From an uncultured Propionibacteriaceae bacterium (lineage in GTDB: Bacteria > Actinomycetota > Actinomycetes > Propionibacteriales > Propionibacteriaceae), in NCBI GenBank assembly GCA_938012815.1, contig CALLVV010000061.1, positions 1 through 36,834 of the forward strand: a stretch of 36,834 nucleotides of DNA. The letters are read 5' to 3'. The notes beneath the pieces were generated by a model. The model searched no databases, was not told the origin of the DNA, and saw only the letters and a list, made by a program, of their open reading frames with translations. Positions 8,426-16,293 of this stretch are shown one piece after another (the first letter of the stretch is position 1; each line of letters opens with the position of its first letter). A program made the translations under genes and the position numbers.

Positions 8426-9672
8426 CGGGCCTCCCGTTGGGCGACGAGCCTGCCCCAACCCTGGGGTACGGTGACATCGGGGCCGAAGGCTGCCACGTTC
8501 CATCCGGATGTTGTCAACAGTCGGCAGGCCTTCTCGTGGGCGACCACCACATCCATCGGGAGATGGAAGGCGCGGGCGTCAGGGATCAGCGCGTCGACGT
8601 CGGTCACCCGGGCGGTTGCGGCAACCAGCGCGGCGGCATCGCGGGAGTGGAGCAACCCGAGACCGGCCACCACGGTTCGCGTTGTTCCGAGGGCGTCCGG
8701 GTCGGCGAGGCAATCCTCCAGGAAGGCGCGCCCGGATGCTTCGACGTCGGTGACGGTGGCCAGCAAGCGGGAGGCCGCCCCCGTGGATTCACCGTTTATG
8801 GGGCGGAAGATCATCCCGTCGGCGCCCAGGAGACTGACCCGGAGACGGTCGTGAAGCAGCTCGGTGGCCAGGGAAGCACCCAGCGACAGCACCCATTCAA
8901 GGGTGGATCCGGGGCCGCTGCCGATGTGAGCTGCCGCCCGGGTGTCAACGATTATCGTCATGGCGGGGTCCCAGGGTTGTTCCTCCAATCGGACCATCAG
9001 CTCTCCACGTTTGGCGCTCATCCTCCAGTGCACGCGGCGCATTCCGTCACCGTGACGGTGCTCACGCACCAGGACGTCGTCGGTACCAGCGTTTCCGATG
9101 CGCTGTGGGGTGGCGTCCCCGCTGGCTCCTGAAGCGCGGCCACCCTTGGGAAGGGCTAGAGGCCACAGCTTAGGGGTCACGCGCAGCGACGTGGTTTCCC
9201 CGGCCGCCTGCCAGCTGCGCCAGGCCACCCCGAAGGCGTCGAGATTGCGCACCTTCAAGGGGCCGAGACGGAAATGACCGCGCTGCCGGGTGACCACGTC
9301 GTATCCCGCGGCCTGGTGCCAGCGTCCCAGGCCACGGATCAGGTCGAAGGTTGCATCCCGCCCCAGCGCTTCCGGAAGTCGGTCGCGGAAACCGAGTGCG
9401 GAGAAGGAGACTGTCCTGCTGCTCGTGACCGACAGCCGCACCCGGGCCATCTCCCCGACGGGCAGGGAATCCGGTATGACAGAACGCTCGCAGGTCAGGC
9501 GCGGCGGCAGGGCCAACACGACCACCAGGCCCACCAAGGGCAGGGAAGCCACGAAAACCCCCACCCAAGCCAGGTCGGGTTCTCCGATCAGGGCCGCGCC
9601 CGTCGTGAGGAGCCCACCGAACACCAGCATCGCCAGGCCGCGTCCCGTGAGGCCAAAACGAAACCCCCGCAT
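8422..9672 (-). CDS. DUF58 domain protein (MoxR-associated)
   Basis: This 416-residue protein has two N-terminal hydrophobic segments (about residues 12-28 and 35-56), a beta-rich middle, and the DUF58 signature around 200-232 (VREHRHGDGMRRVHWRMSAK). A von Willebrand A-like region follows, starting at MTIIVDTRA. DUF58 proteins are encoded beside MoxR ATPases and are thought to be acted on by them. I choose ATG 9672, one base after the moxR stop (TGACATG on the minus strand), because MRGFRFGLTGRGLAML is a typical family start. A TTG at 9705 is the in-frame alternative and would overlap moxR by 32 bp. Its stop overlaps the next gene's start by 4 bp. Confidence 0.92.
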   Translation of the reverse strand: MRGFRFGLTGRGLAMLVFGGLLTTGAALIGEPDLAWVGVFVASLPLVGLVVVLALPPRLTCERSVIPDSLPVGEMARVRLSVTSSRTVSFSALGFRDRLPEALGRDATFDLIRGLGRWHQAAGYDVVTRQRGHFRLGPLKVRNLDAFGVAWRSWQAAGETTSLRVTPKLWPLALPKGGRASGASGDATPQRIGNAGTDDVLVREHRHGDGMRRVHWRMSAKRGELMVRLEEQPWDPAMTIIVDTRAAAHIGSGPGSTLEWVLSLGASLATELLHDRLRVSLLGADGMIFRPINGESTGAASRLLATVTDVEASGRAFLEDCLADPDALGTTRTVVAGLGLLHSRDAAALVAATARVTDVDALIPDARAFHLPMDVVVAHEKACRLLTTSGWNVAAFGPDVTVPQGWGRLVAQREAR

Positions 9673-9673
9673 G

Positions 9674-10645
9674 TCAACCCCGGTGTGGTGGCTGGGTTGT
9701 GGCAATTATGTGTTCGATGACAGTTTCGTTCGACTGACGGGCGACCTGCGCGTCCACGGTCAGCAGCACTCGGTGGGCCAGCACGGGAACCGCCAGGGCG
9801 GCAACGTCCTCTGGGATCACGTAGTCGCGTCCCTGAAGGGCGGCCTCGACCCGGGCCGCACGCATCAGGTGGACGCAGGCGCGGGGGCTGGCGCCGAGCC
9901 GGAGCTCTGGGTTGTTGCGGGTGGAACCCACCAGCCGCACGATGTAGTCGTTGATGACGGGGGCGACGTAGATGCCACGCATTGTCGAGATGGCCCTTTC
10001 CACGTGGGTGACATCCGTCACGGGCCGGACGGCGGTGAGCTGGTCACCCCCCGCTTGGGCGGTGAGCATGGCCATTTCCGCCTGATGTCCGGGATAACCC
10101 ATCTCGATTCGCGCCATGAAACGGTCCCGCTGGGCCTCGGGAAGAGGATAGGTGCCCTCCATCTCGATCGGGTTCTGGGTGGCAACCACCATGAAGGGTT
10201 GTGTGAGCCGGTAGGTCTGCCCGTCTGCGGAAACCTGTCCCTCGGCCATGGCCTCCAGCAGGGCGGACTGGGTTTTCGGTGAGGCTCGGTTGATCTCGTC
10301 CCCCAGCACGATGTTGGCGAAGATGCCGCCGGGCTTGAACTCGAACTCGCGGGTCTGCTGGTTGAAAACTGACACACCAGTGACGTCGCTCGGCAGCAGG
10401 TCGGGGGTGAACTGGATACGGCTGACCACTCCCGAGATGGAACGTCCGAGGGCTTTGGCCAGGACGGTCTTACCGACCCCGGGAACGTCCTCGACAAGAA
10501 GATGCCCCTGCGCGAGCAGCACCAGGACCGCCATGTGTATCTGATGTGGCTTGCCCTCTATGACACTGCCAATCGACTGTTTCACCTGGTCTGCCAGCGC
10601 ACTCACCTCGGTCAGTGCCAAGGGAGTTGCAGCGGTCTGGGTCAT
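9674..10645 (-). CDS. MoxR-family AAA+ ATPase
   Basis: This 323-residue protein carries a Walker A motif GVGKT (residues 56-60, after EDVP), a Walker B region NIVLGDEINRASPKTQ (D116, E117) and a sensor-1 segment VVATQNPIEMEGTYPLPEAQRDRF, all diagnostic of the MoxR family. MoxR ATPases act as chaperone-like activators of partner proteins, typically those with von Willebrand A domains, which fits the adjacent DUF58 gene. It is the first gene of a minus-strand operon that also includes the transglutaminase. ATG 10645 is preceded on the minus strand by an AAGGAG ribosome site. Its 5' end faces mraZ across a shared 186-bp intergenic region. Confidence 0.95.
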   Translation of the reverse strand: MTQTAATPLALTEVSALADQVKQSIGSVIEGKPHQIHMAVLVLLAQGHLLVEDVPGVGKTVLAKALGRSISGVVSRIQFTPDLLPSDVTGVSVFNQQTREFEFKPGGIFANIVLGDEINRASPKTQSALLEAMAEGQVSADGQTYRLTQPFMVVATQNPIEMEGTYPLPEAQRDRFMARIEMGYPGHQAEMAMLTAQAGGDQLTAVRPVTDVTHVERAISTMRGIYVAPVINDYIVRLVGSTRNNPELRLGASPRACVHLMRAARVEAALQGRDYVIPEDVAALAVPVLAHRVLLTVDAQVARQSNETVIEHIIATTQPPHRG

Positions 10646-10758
10646 GGGGCTCCTTGGGACTCGCGACGCTATTCCTGACGTGGAAAAAGCCTAGGGCATA
10701 GCTCAAACACATCCGTTGGGATTGCCCTGACACACCCGGTGGAGAGGACACGCCTCGG

Positions 10759-10816
10759 GTGGGGGAAAGTGGGGTAATGTGGTGGCAAGTGGAGCGAAGT
10801 GGGGGCTTTGTGGAGG
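10759..10816 (+). promoter_or_regulatory. Array of six GTGG direct repeats, probable MraZ operator
   Basis: GTGG begins at 10759, 10769, 10779, 10789, 10799 and 10810, so the first five repeats are exactly 10 bp apart and the sixth is 11 bp on. MraZ is known to bind tandem GTGG/TGGG-type boxes one helical turn apart just upstream of its own gene, so this is very likely the autoregulatory operator. A TAATGT (10775-10780) inside the array could be the -10 hexamer of the dcw promoter, which would place the boxes across the promoter, but no good -35 is visible. The last box abuts the purine-rich ribosome site of mraZ. Confidence 0.85.
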
Positions 10817-10831
10817 AGAGGGGGTTTCCGG

Positions 10832-11266
10832 TTGTTCCTTGGCACGTACACGCCGAAATTGGACGAGAAGGGACGGTTGATCCTTCCCGCGAAGTTTCGG
10901 GAGGCCCTCGAGGGGGGACTCGTTGTGACGCGCACACAGGAACGGGCACTCGCCGTCTACCCCAAGGACACCTTCGAGGCGCTCATGGCGCCCGTAAGTG
11001 CCGCACCCTCCACGCTGAAGCAGGTTCGTGACTATCAGCGCATGCTGACCGCAGGTGCCAGCTTCGAGGTTCCGGACCGGCAGGGGAGGATCACGATCCC
11101 CCCGATCCTCCGTTCCTATGCGGGTCTGGAACGCGACGTCGTAGTGATCGGTGCCATGAACAGGGCCGAGATCTGGGACGCCGCGCACTGGACCGAGTAT
11201 CAGGCGGAGCAGGAATCCGGTTTCGCCGAACTCGACGCGGAACTGCTGTCCCAGTTGGGGCAGTGA
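10832..11266 (+). CDS. mraZ: Transcriptional regulator MraZ
   Basis: This 144-residue protein has the two tandem MraZ/AbrB-like halves: FLGTYTPKLDEKGRLILPAKFRE at the N-terminus, and a second copy with FEVPDRQGRITIPPILRSYAG near residues 83-103. MraZ is a DNA-binding repressor of the dcw cluster and forms rings that bind repeats upstream of its own gene. I choose TTG 10832 because family members start MFLGTY; the open frame runs back to GTG 10799, but that would add residues translated through the operator boxes. A GAGGGGG stretch at 10818-10824 serves as ribosome site. It is the first gene of the dcw cluster, followed by a 142-bp structured gap before rsmH. Confidence 0.93.
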   Translation: MFLGTYTPKLDEKGRLILPAKFREALEGGLVVTRTQERALAVYPKDTFEALMAPVSAAPSTLKQVRDYQRMLTAGASFEVPDRQGRITIPPILRSYAGLERDVVVIGAMNRAEIWDAAHWTEYQAEQESGFAELDAELLSQLGQ

Positions 11267-11268
11267 GG

Positions 11269-11364
11269 TTTCCCGAGACGGTGGTCCTTCACCGGGGTTG
11301 ACCCTGGCCTTTCTTCCCCGAGGCCAGGTGCGACCCGGTGAAGGAACCTCCGTTCCGGGAAGGG
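11269..11364 (+). ncRNA. Large hairpin between mraZ and rsmH, mraW-RNA-like leader element
   Basis: Two nested perfect stems are visible. The inner one pairs CCTGGCCT (11303-11310) with AGGCCAGG (11321-11328) around the loop TTCTTCCCCG. The outer one pairs TCCTTCACCGGG (11285-11296) with CCCGGTGAAGGA (11334-11345). Weaker pairing extends outward to about 11269 and 11364. A conserved actinobacterial 'mraW RNA' motif has been described upstream of mraW (rsmH) genes, and I recall a hairpin with a CUUCCCC-type loop, which this matches. No U-tract follows, so it is not a simple terminator. How it acts is unknown. Confidence 0.7.
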
Positions 11365-11408
11365 AATGAGCATTGAGGAGCCGACGAGGCAGCCGGAGGG
11401 AGGCGATT

Positions 11409-12365
11409 GTGGAGACGCGCTACGACATTCATGAACCGGTCATGCTCGACCGCGTGGTTGAGCTGCTGTCACCGGCTCTTGCCGCACCAGACGCCGTCTA
11501 CGTCGACTGCACCCTCGGGCTCGGTGGTCATGCCAGGGCGGTCTTGGAGGCCGCGCCCTCGGCGAGGCTCATCGGTATCGATCGCGACCCGGATGCCCTG
11601 GCAGTGGCCTGGGAACGGCTAGGTTCCCTCGCGGAGCGAGCCGTTCTTGTCAAGGCCGTCTACGACGAACTCCCCGAGGTGCTGGCTGATCTCGGCATCG
11701 GTGGGGTCCATGCGATACTCGCCGATCTCGGGCTCAGCTCCTTGCAGATCGACCGCGAGGAACGAGGATTCGCCTACCGGGTTGATTCCCCCCTCGACAT
11801 GCGCATGAGCAGGGGAGAGGGACGAAACGCCGCGGATCTGCTCAATTCTGCGTCCCCGGCGGAACTCGTGTGGATCCTCCGTCACTACGGCGAGGAGAAG
11901 TGCGCGGATCGGATCGTCGCCGCGGTCGTGGAGGAACGGGAGGTCCGGCCCTTCACGTCTTCGGGCCGACTCGTGGAAGTGATCTCGAATGCCATCCCGG
12001 TCGCGGTCCGGCGCTCTGCGGGGCATCCCGCCAAGCGCACCTTTCAGGCCCTCAGGATCGCGGTCAACGATGAACTGGCCGCCTTGGAGGGGCTTCTGCC
12101 TGCCGCCACCGACGCCCTCACTCTCGGGGGGCGGTTGGCGGTGCTGTCCTATCACTCCTTGGAGGACAGGCCGGTCAAACGTCACTTGGCGGCGCTGGTC
12201 GCCGATGGAGCACCGCGGGACATGCCCGTTGTCCCCGAACACCTACAACCTCGTTTCAAACTCCTGACCCGGGGGGCCGAGCGGCCCCCCGAGCGGGAGA
12301 TCCGATCGAATCCGCGTGCGGCGTCCGCCAGGCTACGTGCCGCAGCCCGAGTCAAGGAGGCATAG
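11409..12365 (+). CDS. rsmH: 16S rRNA (cytosine(1402)-N(4))-methyltransferase RsmH (MraW)
   Basis: This 318-residue enzyme N4-methylates C1402 in the decoding centre of 16S rRNA using S-adenosylmethionine. Visible family motifs are HEPVMLDRVVELL at the start, the SAM-binding stretch VDCTLGLGGHARAVL, AILADLGLSSLQID, and the C-terminal SYHSLEDRPVKRHLA and RSNPRAASARLRAAARV. I choose GTG 11409, preceded by GGAGGGAGG (11395-11403); an in-frame TTG at 11373 would add a basic extension not seen in the family. It lies just downstream of the large hairpin and ends directly against the ftsL-like start. Confidence 0.96.
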   Translation: METRYDIHEPVMLDRVVELLSPALAAPDAVYVDCTLGLGGHARAVLEAAPSARLIGIDRDPDALAVAWERLGSLAERAVLVKAVYDELPEVLADLGIGGVHAILADLGLSSLQIDREERGFAYRVDSPLDMRMSRGEGRNAADLLNSASPAELVWILRHYGEEKCADRIVAAVVEEREVRPFTSSGRLVEVISNAIPVAVRRSAGHPAKRTFQALRIAVNDELAALEGLLPAATDALTLGGRLAVLSYHSLEDRPVKRHLAALVADGAPRDMPVVPEHLQPRFKLLTRGAERPPEREIRSNPRAASARLRAAARVKEA

Positions 12366-12923
12366 TTGAGCGCTCTTGCCGCCGAAGTCGAGCAGACAAC
12401 CAAGGAGTCCTCGCGTCCCCGGTTGCGGCTCGTCCCACCGGTCAAGGCCCGTGTTTCCACGTTTGGCTTCCTGTTGATACTCGCGATCCTGGTGGTGCTG
12501 GGCATGGCCTTGGTCATGGTCGTGACCACCCAGGTCGGGGCCCAGTCACGAGACCTGGCAAACCTCCGGAAGGAGGCCACACAGTTGTCCTACGAGGCTG
12601 CCGCTCGCCGCACGGAACTGCAGGGGGTCTCCAGCAGCGGATCTTTGGCGCTGCGGGCCGCGGAACTGGGAATGGTTCCCAACCCATTTCCGGCATTTGT
12701 CGATCTCTCGACTGGCGCCATCCTGGGGCAGCCCCGGTCAGTCAAGGGCGACGAGGCCCCCTACCTGACCGGTCGGTCGGGGGCCCGGCAGCCTCCGGCG
12801 CAGGCCTCCTCCGAGCCGACGGATCCCCAGACGAGCCCGATGTCAACGGACGGGATGACCCCGCAGGCAAGTCCGGTGCCGACCGAGGAAGCGACTTCGC
12901 AGGCGGGGGAGGGGGAGCGGTGA
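12366..12923 (+). CDS. ftsL: FtsL-like divisome protein
   Basis: This 185-residue bitopic membrane protein has a short cytoplasmic N-terminus, one membrane segment (about residues 34-54) and a short coiled-coil-like ectodomain with LRKEATQLSYEAAARRTELQ. A Pro/Ser/Thr/Gln-rich tail with a loosely repeated TSP/ASP pattern follows. Position between rsmH and ftsI, size and topology identify it as the cluster's FtsL, which with FtsB and FtsQ activates septal FtsWI. Sequence similarity in FtsL is low, so the call rests mainly on context. TTG 12366 starts immediately after the rsmH stop with AAGGAGG at 12354-12360. Its stop overlaps ftsI by 4 bp (GTGA). Confidence 0.85.
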   Translation: MSALAAEVEQTTKESSRPRLRLVPPVKARVSTFGFLLILAILVVLGMALVMVVTTQVGAQSRDLANLRKEATQLSYEAAARRTELQGVSSSGSLALRAAELGMVPNPFPAFVDLSTGAILGQPRSVKGDEAPYLTGRSGARQPPAQASSEPTDPQTSPMSTDGMTPQASPVPTEEATSQAGEGER

Positions 12924-14779
12924 GTCACCGCCCGCCCAGCCGTCGTCCGGCCGGCCGAGGAAAGCGGCGTACCTGGAAATTGCCGCTCGGGCGTTCCAGT
13001 ATGCGCATCCGTGCGTTCATGATGACCCTGCTGCTGCTGGTGATGGTCTGCGTCGGGCGTGCTGTTCAACTGCAGGCCCTCGAGGCCCAGAGCTTTGCCG
13101 CCCAGGCGGCGGAGAAAATGAAGAACACCAGGGAGCTGTTGCCCGAACGTGGCGCCATCACCGACCGCAACGGGGTGGTGCTTGCCGCCACCCAGCCGGC
13201 CATGCGCATCACGGCCGACCCGGACATGGTGCAGAGCAACGGGGCGGACAAGCGCTACCCGATGAGCGCGAAGAAACAGGAAGAGGCCGTCGCGGCACCG
13301 AAGGCAGTGGCGAAGATCCTCGCCACCCACCTCGGGGGCAGTGAGTCCCAGTACCTGGAGATTCTGTCGGCCAAGGACACCAGGTACGCGGAGATCGCCA
13401 GGCAAGTCCCGGCGGACACCTGGACCAAGATCGATGAGGACATGCAAAAAGGCATCGACGGGGACGGCAAACGCCGCTGGTACGGTCTCTTTGCCGAGAA
13501 CGACCCCTTGCGTAGCTACCCGAACCGGACGTCCGCGAGCAATGTTGTCGGTTTTGTCAACGGGGAGGGCAAAGGGGCCGCGGGACTCGAGGGGCTGCTT
13601 GACTCGCAGCTGGCCGGGATCCCCGGTCAAGAGGTCTACGAACGCTCCACCTACGGGCGCATCCCATTGGGCACCAGCGTTCTCACCCCACCTGTCAACG
13701 GCGCCAGCTACTCGTTGACCCTCGACGCCGATCTGCAGTGGTTTGCGGAGCAGGCGCTGGCCGATGGTATCGCGAAGGCCGGTGCGAAAACCGGCTCGGT
13801 TATCGTGATGAACCCGAATAACGGTGAGATCCTGGCTCTCGCGACGGCGCCCTCCTTCGACTCCGCCAATCCCGGTACTTCCGATGCCGGGAACCTCGGC
13901 AACCGTACCGTGACCGAGGCCTACGAACCGGGTTCCACCGAGAAGGTATTGACCATGGCCGCCCTGGCGGATTCGGGGTTGGTGACCCCGGACACAAAGG
14001 TCGACGTGCCGGCCAGCATCACCTCGGGGAGCGGCACCGTAAAAGATTCTTTCGAGCACGGGAGACTCAAGTTGACCGCCCGTGGTGTGGTGGCGCAGTC
14101 CTCGAACATCGGCACCATCAAGCTCGCCCGTCAGATGGACAAGGCGAAACTGCGCGAATACCTGACCTCTTTCGGGCTCGGTTCGACCCCGGGGTCGGGG
14201 ATGCCCGCGGAAACCGCCGGGGCGCTTCCGGAGGCCGGCATGGCCGATTACACACGCGACCAGATCTCCTTCGGGCAGGGGCTGTCCGTCTCGGTCGTGC
14301 AGATGGGGGCGGCGCTCTCCGCTGCCGTCAACGGGGGAACCTATCATCAGCCGCAGATCATCCGTTCCGCCACGAATGCGGACGGGACCCCAATCCAGCT
14401 GGCAACCCCGGCGTCGCGCCGTGTGATCTCCGAGGAGGCGTCTGGCATGGTTGTCAACATGATGGAGGCTGTCATCACCAGCGGTGGTTCAGAACGCGCA
14501 ATTCCCGGGTACCGAACCGCGGGCAAGTCCGGTACCGCTCAGCGCTACGACTCCAGCTGCAAGTGTTACAACGGCTACACGTCATCCTTCGTCGGGATCG
14601 CACCCGTGGAGAATCCCCAGCTCCTGGTCTACGCCGTGCTCGATCAGCCGACGAACGGCAACCTCGGCAGCCAGTTGGCTCTGCCCGTGGTCAACAACGT
14701 GCTCCAGACGGCTCTTCCCAAGTACAATGTGGCGCCCTCAAGTACCCCTGCGCCCAAGGAGCCACTGGAGTGGGAGTGA
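12920..14779 (+). CDS. ftsI: Septal peptidoglycan transpeptidase FtsI (PBP3-type)
   Basis: This 619-residue class B penicillin-binding protein has a basic N-terminus, one membrane anchor (about residues 29-46), a PBP dimer domain starting ERGAITDRNGVVLA, and a transpeptidase domain. Active-site motifs are S339-T-E-K342, S394-S-N396 and K536-S-G-T539. It crosslinks septal peptidoglycan with FtsW as its glycosyltransferase partner. An SSCKCYNGY segment with a CxC pair lies just after KSGT, where many homologues have no cysteines. The GTG start overlaps the ftsL stop by 4 bp, and the stop overlaps the probable murE start. No PASTA domains are present. Confidence 0.96.
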   Translation: MSHRPPSRRPAGRGKRRTWKLPLGRSSMRIRAFMMTLLLLVMVCVGRAVQLQALEAQSFAAQAAEKMKNTRELLPERGAITDRNGVVLAATQPAMRITADPDMVQSNGADKRYPMSAKKQEEAVAAPKAVAKILATHLGGSESQYLEILSAKDTRYAEIARQVPADTWTKIDEDMQKGIDGDGKRRWYGLFAENDPLRSYPNRTSASNVVGFVNGEGKGAAGLEGLLDSQLAGIPGQEVYERSTYGRIPLGTSVLTPPVNGASYSLTLDADLQWFAEQALADGIAKAGAKTGSVIVMNPNNGEILALATAPSFDSANPGTSDAGNLGNRTVTEAYEPGSTEKVLTMAALADSGLVTPDTKVDVPASITSGSGTVKDSFEHGRLKLTARGVVAQSSNIGTIKLARQMDKAKLREYLTSFGLGSTPGSGMPAETAGALPEAGMADYTRDQISFGQGLSVSVVQMGAALSAAVNGGTYHQPQIIRSATNADGTPIQLATPASRRVISEEASGMVVNMMEAVITSGGSERAIPGYRTAGKSGTAQRYDSSCKCYNGYTSSFVGIAPVENPQLLVYAVLDQPTNGNLGSQLALPVVNNVLQTALPKYNVAPSSTPAPKEPLEWE

Positions 14780-16293
14780 GCACACTCAGACCAGAGTCCG
14801 TCCACGTCATCGGCCTGCAGGACGCCGTGACGGGTCTCGGTGTCTCGGGAGAACCCGGCGCGGTATCCATCTCCGGGGTTTGCCTGGACTCGCGCCTTGT
14901 TCGCCCGGGTGACCTCTACGTCGCCCTGCCAGGACTCCACGCCCATGGGGCGGGGTTCGCCGGCCAGGCCGTGGAGCGGGGAGCCGTTGCCGTCCTGACC
15001 GATCCGGAAGGGGCCTGGATCGTAGAAGACGCGGGGGTTCCCGTGTTGGTCAGCCACCGATTGCGTCCCGTGATGGCTGAGGTGAGCGCCCGCGTCTACG
15101 GTGAACCCGCACGTGAGCTCGAACTGTTCGGTATCACCGGCACCAATGGCAAGACCACCACGGTCGCGCTGCTGGAGGCCACGCTGGCCGCCACGGGGCG
15201 GCGCGTCGGAACCATCGGGACACTCGGTTTCCGCCTGGACGGCAAGGTGCTGCCATCCGGCCGCTCCACGGTGACCACCCCGGACTCGCCGGATCTCCAG
15301 GCGTTGCTGGCCCTGATGCGGGAACGGGGCGCGGAGGCCGTGGCCATCGAGGTGTCCAGTCATGCCATGGCCATGTCCCGAGTGGATGCATTGAAGTTCG
15401 CAGTGGTGGCCTTCCTCAACCTCGGGCGGGATCATCTCGACTTCCACCACAACATGGAGGAGTACTTTGAGGCAAAGGCCTCGTTGTTCACTCCTGAACA
15501 TGCCCGGGAGGCCGTGGTCTGGATCGACGACGAATACGGTCGCAGGATCGCCGACAGGGCCCAAGGGGCCGGCCTTCCGACCGTCACGGTCGGTACCTGC
15601 GAGGAGGCGGACTACCGTCTCACGGGCTACGAGCCGGTCCTTCCGCTGGGGGGACGCGCGCAGCTTCACACCGCATCGGGGGATGTGACGGTGGAACTGG
15701 CGCTGCCCGGGTGGCACAATATGATGGACGCGGCCATCGCAGTGGCGATGCTCGAACGCGCCGGGATTCCGGTCGGGACCACACTTCCGGGCCTGGCCCG
15801 GGCGCAGGTGCCCGGACGGATGCAGGTGCTGCCGTTGCCCGAGAAGGCCCCGACCGTGATCGTGGACTTCGCCCACACCCCACAGGCCGTGGCTGCCACC
15901 TTGGATGCTCTCCAGGGATTCGGAGAGGTGATAACCGTCGTGGGTTGTGGCGGGGACCGGGATCCCGACAAACGTCCTCTGATGGGGCGCGCCGCTGCTG
16001 AGCGCAGCGATGTCCTGATCATCACCGATGACAACCCGCGCACCGAGGACCCGGCCAGCATCCGGGCTGCCATGCTCGCCGGAACCGCCGATTCACGGGC
16101 CCGGGTCGTTGAGGGCGGGGGAAGAGGTGGCGCGATCGAACTGGCGCTCGCAACGGCTGGGCGCGATAGTGTTGTGGCGATTCTCGGGAAGGGACACGAA
16201 CAGGGTCAGCAGATTGGTGACAGGATCGTGGCCTTCGACGATGCCCTGGTCGCTCTCGAGACCTGGCGACGGATGGAAGGAAGTGGTCGATGA
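14776..16293 (+). CDS. murE: UDP-N-acetylmuramyl-tripeptide synthetase MurE
   Basis: This 505-residue cytoplasmic Mur ligase adds the third residue of the peptidoglycan stem peptide to UDP-MurNAc-L-Ala-D-Glu. It shows the N-terminal DSRLVRPGDLYVALPG motif, the ATP loop GTNGKTTT (K126), the central EVSSHA motif and a D419-N-P-R422 motif near the C-terminus. DNPR is the diaminopimelate-type signature; lysine-type enzymes differ here. The start is GTG 14776, overlapping the ftsI stop by 4 bp; GTG 14770 is an alternative two codons longer that lies nearer an AAGGAG site. The stop overlaps murF by 4 bp (ATGA). Confidence 0.96.
   Translation: MSTLRPESVHVIGLQDAVTGLGVSGEPGAVSISGVCLDSRLVRPGDLYVALPGLHAHGAGFAGQAVERGAVAVLTDPEGAWIVEDAGVPVLVSHRLRPVMAEVSARVYGEPARELELFGITGTNGKTTTVALLEATLAATGRRVGTIGTLGFRLDGKVLPSGRSTVTTPDSPDLQALLALMRERGAEAVAIEVSSHAMAMSRVDALKFAVVAFLNLGRDHLDFHHNMEEYFEAKASLFTPEHAREAVVWIDDEYGRRIADRAQGAGLPTVTVGTCEEADYRLTGYEPVLPLGGRAQLHTASGDVTVELALPGWHNMMDAAIAVAMLERAGIPVGTTLPGLARAQVPGRMQVLPLPEKAPTVIVDFAHTPQAVAATLDALQGFGEVITVVGCGGDRDPDKRPLMGRAAAERSDVLIITDDNPRTEDPASIRAAMLAGTADSRARVVEGGGRGGAIELALATAGRDSVVAILGKGHEQGQQIGDRIVAFDDALVALETWRRMEGSGR

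Noticed and set aside
12780..12915. Repeat-like Thr/Ser/Pro segment at the end of the ftsL-like gene
   Set aside because: The units are too irregular to call a tandem repeat. It looks like an ordinary disordered extracytoplasmic tail.
12761..14347. Long minus-strand open frame opposite ftsL and ftsI
   Set aside because: Same shadow pattern: Gly/Arg/Val-rich translation without motifs, opposite clear membrane and penicillin-binding domains.
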